A stretch of 64,000 nucleotides of DNA, taken from assembly GCA_000231825.2 (NCBI GenBank), contig JH720363.1:352492-416491 (forward strand), read 5' to 3'. The notes beneath the pieces were generated by a model that saw nothing but the letters and a program-made list of their open reading frames with translations, was not told the DNA's origin and ran no database searches. Origin of the DNA: Tetrahymena elliotti 4EA (lineage: Eukaryota > Ciliophora > Oligohymenophorea > Hymenostomatida > Tetrahymenidae). Positions 63,039 through 64,000 of this stretch are shown one piece after another. A program made the position numbers and the translations under genes. Positions within the stretch are counted from its first letter, which is position 1. Every line of letters starts with the position of its first letter.

Positions 63039-63881
63039 ATGTCTTACATCCAAGAAATACCGGAAATAGAATAATATTGGGATAGCTTTTCAGATGAATA
63101 TTCTTCTTAAGATGATGCTACAAATATTTTCTATCTTTCTCTGTTAAATATGTTGAAAGTAAACACACGTAAACAAATTCTAGAGGTAGGTGCTGGAGCT
63201 GGATTCCTTTACAATCATACTATGAATTACAAGAGACCTGAAGCTTATTATACAGCTACTGATTTATCAGAGAAAATGCTTTCTATTTTATGTAAAAGAC
63301 TTAAAATCTAAGAAGGCTTCAAAGATTCTTTATTTGTTGAAAAATATAATCTTAAAGTAGAAAAAGCTAACGGAGAACAATTGTAGTATAATGATAATAC
63401 TTTTGATTGTTATATTGCAAATCTTTGTCTTTAAATCACCACTAACCCTGAGAAGATGATTGCAGAAGCTTATAGAGTCCTATAAAAAGGCGGAGTGGTA
63501 GGATTCACGGTGTGGGGAGAAAAGGCAAAGTCATACTACTTTAATATTGTGCCTGAAGTTTTAGCAAAGTATGGAATTCAACCTCCTACTTCTAGAACTA
63601 TGTTCCATTTAAATGACAGAGAAAAATTAATTAAGATGTTAGAAGATGCTGGTTTTACAAATGTTATTTGCTGGAATCAATTCTCTCCTTTCCATCACTA
63701 AACTGAAGAAGAGTTCAACAGATTGCTAAACTATCCAAGAAATTTAGAAGCATTCGCTTTAGCAGGAGATAAAAAGGATGAAGTAAGACAAGAGTGTTTA
63801 AAAAGAATGATGGATCATATTCAAACAAATAAGTTACCTCTTGGCTTGGATGGTTTAATTATAACAGCTACTAAAAATTGA
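63039..63881 (+). CDS. class I SAM-dependent methyltransferase (type 11 family)
   Basis: Single exon, 280 residues (ATG 63039, TGA 63879-63881, frame verified). Motif I is ILEVGAGAGFLYN (Glu-x-Gly-x-Gly-x-Gly) at about residues 48-60, which binds S-adenosylmethionine. The acidic-loop region TATDLSEKML corresponds to motif II. NGEQLQYNDNTFDCYIANLCLQ matches motif III/IV, and EAYRVLQKGGVVGFTVWGEK matches post-motif. The family's Rossmann order is complete. The C-terminal part (NLEAFALAGDKKDEVRQECL) ends in a typical strand, GLDGLIITATKN. No signal peptide is seen, so it is probably cytosolic. The methyl acceptor cannot be deduced; small-molecule methylation is typical of this family. It stands alone, with no biosynthetic neighbours. 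Confidence 0.93.
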
Positions 63882-64000
63882 TAAAAATAATATAATTTAT
63901 TTGTATTTTTATAAAATTATTTTTTGTATTAATAATTTATCATTCATTCAATCAATAAACTCTACTTTCAAAACATAAATTATATAGAATTTATTTTTTG
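63882..64000. other. window edge, downstream of methyltransferase
   Basis: Last 119 bp, AT-rich 3' flank. No feature recognised. Confidence 0.6.

Overview
This is about 64 kb of a very AT-rich ciliate macronuclear genome, most likely Tetrahymena or a close relative. TAA and TAG are read as glutamine and only TGA stops translation. This is visible in the first beta-tubulin-like gene, where the invariant Gln codons of the Gln-Cys-Gly-Asn-Gln motif are TAG and TAA. Introns are mostly 50-250 nt, GT..AG and AT-rich, which argues against Paramecium (20-30 nt introns). There is one assembly gap (37688-37836). I saw no tRNA, rRNA, CRISPR array, telomeric repeat or insertion sequence.

Layout. 1473-16687 (+): exons for a CCDC81-like HU-domain protein run, through an ordinary 59-nt intron and in frame, into a full axonemal dynein heavy chain of the single-headed inner-arm type. 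17264-20208 (+): an AIF-like FAD oxidoreductase whose Rieske-like domain has lost its iron-sulfur ligands. 21202-22615 (+): DRG1 GTPase. 24012-29771 (+): a large cysteine-rich membrane protein. 30115-32274 (-): a 719-residue Gln/Lys/Ser-rich protein in one uninterrupted frame. 33338-34483 (+): an NSRP1/CCDC55-type RS-rich splicing factor. 35308-41296 (-): three beta-tubulin-like genes in tandem, each one exon, increasingly divergent, with altered GTP-site motifs and non-canonical tails. 41791-45222 (-): a patatin-type phospholipase with C-terminal ankyrin-like repeats. 46169-50301 (-): a coiled-coil, Asn/Gln-rich protein. 52469-62129 (+): a giant surface protein with a signal peptide, WD40-like propellers, beta-helix repeats, a Cys-rich stalk and several membrane spans. 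63039-63881 (+): a SAM-dependent methyltransferase.

Several genes belong to the cilium and cytoskeleton (dynein, CCDC81-like domain, tubulin-like trio), but nothing indicates operons. The best candidates for something undescribed are the tubulin-like trio with decayed nucleotide-binding motifs, the CCDC81-dynein junction, the metal-less Rieske fold in the AIF-like enzyme, and the WD40 propellers placed outside the cell. Exon boundaries in multi-exon genes were read by eye and are approximate unless stated; the frames of the single-exon genes were checked arithmetically from start to stop.
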